DNA from: Streptomyces sp. MA5143a | Lineage (GTDB): Bacteria > Actinomycetota > Actinomycetes > Streptomycetales > Streptomycetaceae | DNA length: 64,000 nucleotides | NCBI RefSeq assembly: GCF_900290235.1 | Contig: NZ_OLMK01000046.1 | Location: 94,610 to 158,609, forward strand | Reading direction: 5' to 3' | Part shown: one piece after another, positions 61,723 through 64,000 of the stretch | How positions within the stretch are numbered: the first letter of the stretch is position 1 | Layout of the letters: every line of letters starts with the position of its first letter | Made by a program: the position numbers and the translations under genes | The notes under the pieces: generated by a model | Database searches by the model: none | The model's input: only the letters and a program-made list of their open reading frames with translations | Told to the model about the DNA's origin: nothing

Positions 61723-61908
61723 GTGGCTGCCAACTGCGACGTCTGCGGCAAGGGGCCGGGCTTCGGCAACAACATCTCGCACTCGCACCGCCGTACGTCC
61801 CGCCGCTGGAACCCGAACATCCAGCGTGTGCGTACCGTGGTGGGCGGGACGCCGAAGCGCGTGAACGCTTGCACCTCGTGCATCAAGGCCGGCAAGGTCT
61901 CGCGCTGA
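61723..61908 (+). CDS. rpmB: 50S ribosomal protein L28
   Basis: A 61-residue L28 of the zinc-binding form: CDVCGKGPGFGNNISHSHRR and the second cysteine pair CTSC. GTG start at 61723. A strong terminator follows. Streptomyces has several rpmB copies; this is the one near thiD and recG. Confidence 0.96.
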   Translation: MAANCDVCGKGPGFGNNISHSHRRTSRRWNPNIQRVRTVVGGTPKRVNACTSCIKAGKVSR

Positions 61909-61949
61909 CGCTCAGCTAGCGCGCGGCCACCTGCTGGTTCGCTGCACAG

Positions 61950-61980
61950 AGCCGGTCCACCGTTGGTGGGCCGGCTTTTT
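61950..61980 (+). terminator. Classical rho-independent terminator of rpmB
   Basis: A 12-bp stem (61950-61961 with 61965-61976, one G-U pair), 3-base loop, then a run of five to six T. It is 42 bases past the rpmB stop. Confidence 0.9.
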
Positions 61981-62124
61981 GCCGTGCCCGCCCGCGTGAT
62001 CAGCCCCGCTCGCGTGCCCCGTCCTCCGCGTGTGACCAGCCCTGCTCGTGTGACCGACCCGTGCGGACGCGACACCGGGCCGCACCCGCGCGGCCCGGGC
62101 TCGCCGAAGGGTCGGCCACCCGTC

Positions 62125-62943
62125 TCAGACGGCCGGACCACCCCGTCCGAGCGCCCATCCGTGATCCACGGGCCCGATGCCGCCGCCGAGGGCGAACCCG
62201 GCGGCGATCGCCCCGGTGACGTACTCCTTGGCCGCCGCCACGGCCTCCGGCACGGTCAGCCCCTGCGCGAGACGCGCGGCGATCGCGGAGGCCAGTGTGC
62301 AGCCCGTGCCGTGCGTGTGCCGGTTGTCGTACCTCGGCGCCCGCAGCCAGTGCTCCTCGGAGCCGTCGGTGAGCAGGTCGACGGCGTCCCCCGAGAGGTG
62401 CCCGCCCTTGATCACCACCCATCGTGGCCCGTACGCCAGCACGGCCTGGGCGGCCTCGCGCATCCCGGTCTCCGACTCGACACGCACACCGGTGAGTTGG
62501 GCGACCTCGTCGAGGTTGGGGGTGGCGACCGTCGCCGTGGGCAGCAGCCGCTCACGGACGGAGTCCAGGGCCGTCGCGGCCAGCAGCGGGTCGCCGTGCT
62601 TGGAGACGCCGACCGGGTCGACGACCACGGGCGCGTCCGTGGCGGCGAGCAACTCGGCGACCGTCTCGACGAGTTCGGCGGAGGCGAGCATGCCGGTCTT
62701 GACGGCCTGGACGCCGATGTCGTCGACGACACTGCGGTACTGGGCGCGGACGGCCTCCACCGGCAGCTCCCAAGCGCCCTGCACCCCGAGGGAGTTCTGC
62801 GCGGTGACCGCCGTGACGACGCTCATGCCGTGCACACCGAGCGCCAGCATGGTCTTCAGGTCGGCCTGGACACCGGCGCCGCCCCCGGAGTCGGAGCCGG
62901 CGACCGTGAGCACCCTGGGCGGCGCTCCCGGTGACCCGGTCAC
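62125..62943 (-). CDS. thiD: Hydroxymethylpyrimidine (phosphate) kinase
   Basis: A 272-residue ribokinase-fold enzyme of thiamine synthesis that phosphorylates HMP and HMP-P. Substrate motif VAGSDSGGGAGVQADLKTM; anion-hole HTHGTGCTLASAIAARLAQ; AVKTGMLAS. The GTG at 62943 overlaps the thiL stop by four bases (GTGA), so the pair is coupled. Confidence 0.95.
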   Translation of the reverse strand: MTGSPGAPPRVLTVAGSDSGGGAGVQADLKTMLALGVHGMSVVTAVTAQNSLGVQGAWELPVEAVRAQYRSVVDDIGVQAVKTGMLASAELVETVAELLAATDAPVVVDPVGVSKHGDPLLAATALDSVRERLLPTATVATPNLDEVAQLTGVRVESETGMREAAQAVLAYGPRWVVIKGGHLSGDAVDLLTDGSEEHWLRAPRYDNRHTHGTGCTLASAIAARLAQGLTVPEAVAAAKEYVTGAIAAGFALGGGIGPVDHGWALGRGGPAV

Positions 62944-63905
62944 GACTCCATGTCCGCGAAGTGGTCCCAGCCGCCCTTGCTGGTCCAGGGCGCCCCGTCC
63001 ACGGTGACCTGTGGCAGCGCCGACGGGTTGAGGACCTCGCCGATCACCTTCCAGCGGGCCGGCAGCTTCACGTCCGGCGGGAACGTCGCCACTATGGCGT
63101 GGTCCTCGCCGCCGGTGAGCACCCACTGGATGGGGTCGACGCCGACGGCCTGCCCGATGTCGTTCATCTGGGACGGGATGTCGATCGCGCCGGAGCGGAT
63201 GTCGATCCGGCAGCTGCTGGCCTCGGCGATGTGCCCGAGGTCCGCGATCAGCCCGTCGCTCACGTCGCACATCGCGGTCGCGCCCAGGTCGGCGGCGGCG
63301 GGACCCGCGTGGTACGGCGGCTCGGGACGCCGGTGGGCCTCCACGAAGGCGCGCGGCGAGCGGAAGCCGCGGGAGAGGACCGCGTGTCCGGCGGCGGACC
63401 AGCCGAGCCAGCCGGTGACGGCCACGACATCGCCGGGCTGCGCCCCGGCCCTGGTCACGGGCTCGTGGTTGCGGAGATCACCGAGCGCGGTGATGGAGAT
63501 CATGATGGTGTCGCCGCGGACGACGTCCCCGCCCACGACGGCCGCCCCGGCGACCTGGCACTCGTCGCGCAGGCCGTCCATCAGCTCGGTCGCCCAGGTC
63601 ACCGGGAGGTCGACCGGAGCGACCAGGCCGAGGAGCAGCGCGGTGGGCACGGCGCCCATGGCGGCGATGTCCGCGAGGTTCTGGGCGGCCGCCTTGCGCC
63701 CGACGTCGTACGCCGTGGACCAGTCGCGGCGGAAGTGCCGCCCCTCCAGCAGGAGGTCGGTGCTCGCCACGACCCGGCGGTCCGGCGCGGCCACCACAGC
63801 GGCGTCGTCGCCGGGGCCGACCCGGACCGCCGGGGTGGTGGTGAGCCGGGAGGTGAGCTCCCTGATGAGCCCGAACTCCCCCAGCTCTCCCACGGTGCCC
63901 TTCAT
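62940..63905 (-). CDS. thiL: Thiamine-monophosphate kinase
   Basis: A 321-residue PurM-fold kinase that makes thiamine diphosphate. Motifs: VGPGDDAAVV, DLLLEGRHFRRDWSTAYDVG, AVVGGDVVRGDTIMIS, TAMCDVSDGLIADLGHIAEA, TGGEDHAIVATF. ATG at 63905. Upstream 95 bases to the window end hold no further gene that can be judged. Confidence 0.96.
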   Translation of the reverse strand: MKGTVGELGEFGLIRELTSRLTTTPAVRVGPGDDAAVVAAPDRRVVASTDLLLEGRHFRRDWSTAYDVGRKAAAQNLADIAAMGAVPTALLLGLVAPVDLPVTWATELMDGLRDECQVAGAAVVGGDVVRGDTIMISITALGDLRNHEPVTRAGAQPGDVVAVTGWLGWSAAGHAVLSRGFRSPRAFVEAHRRPEPPYHAGPAAADLGATAMCDVSDGLIADLGHIAEASSCRIDIRSGAIDIPSQMNDIGQAVGVDPIQWVLTGGEDHAIVATFPPDVKLPARWKVIGEVLNPSALPQVTVDGAPWTSKGGWDHFADMES

Positions 63906-64000
63906 CGTCGTATCGCCCCTTCTTGTGCCGCTTCCAGTGTCACTCGCGCCCGGTCGCGAGCGGTCCTCGCCCTCGGTACGGTCGAGTCGACCGTCAACTT

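Overview
The window is a 64 kb piece of a high-GC actinobacterial chromosome, almost certainly Streptomyces. The evidence is the very strong third-position GC bias, many GTG starts, a WhiG-type sporulation sigma factor, an NsdA-like regulator, four type I signal peptidases in a row, and a gene order that matches, as far as I remember it, the core region around SCO5562 to SCO5628 of S. coelicolor. No prophage, transposase, CRISPR array or rRNA gene was seen. SCO gene numbers and comparisons with other genomes are from memory and were not searched.

Layout, left to right. (1) 1-8.1 kb: the 3' end of a secreted subtilisin-like protease, an SRPBCC protein, and the minus-strand block rpsB-tsf-pyrH-frr-cdsA (translation and phospholipid synthesis), then a divergent degenerate M23 peptidase gene. 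(2) 8.5-18.7 kb: a TetR regulator, whiG, dprA, comM/yifB, yraN, a DUF2469 gene, a NUDIX hydrolase, and four signal peptidases sipZ-sipY-sipX-sipW running into rplS. (3) 18.3-21 kb: the ribosomal and tRNA-modification operon rpsP-khpA-rimM-trmD-rplS. (4) 21.3-25 kb: an SprT-like zinc protein, an archaeal-type prolyl-tRNA synthetase and a methyltransferase. (5) 25-31 kb: ffh and the nitrogen operon amtB-glnK-glnD, with a GlnR-like box upstream. (6) 31-39 kb: a six-cysteine secreted protein, nsdA, a primase/polymerase-like protein, ftsY, a luciferase-like oxidoreductase and a glucose permease. (7) 39-44.9 kb: smc, a 67-residue coiled-coil protein, acylphosphatase and a CAP-domain membrane protein. 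(8) 44.9-46.8 kb: a short variable patch with a non-canonical tRNA-like sequence, a DUF6083-like gene and an HxlR regulator behind a large dyad operator. (9) 46.8-54.4 kb: mutM, rnc, rpmF, a DUF177 gene, a DivIVA-like gene, coaD, rsmD and recG. (10) 54.5-59.4 kb: a two-gene HSP90-like/TPR cassette facing the other way. (11) 59.6-64 kb: a FakA/DhaL-type protein, rpmB, thiD and thiL.

Most of the window is housekeeping: ribosomal proteins and their modification enzymes, both SRP GTPases (Ffh and FtsY), protein export processing, chromosome structure (SMC), DNA repair (MutM, RecG, DprA) and cofactor synthesis (CoaD, ThiD, ThiL). Nitrogen sensing (AmtB/GlnK/GlnD), glucose uptake and developmental control (WhiG, NsdA) are placed among these.

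The parts that look least ordinary are the HSP90-TPR pair between recG and the fakA-like gene, the patch at 45-46.4 kb, the secreted six-cysteine protein beside amtB, and several strong palindromes whose job is not obvious.
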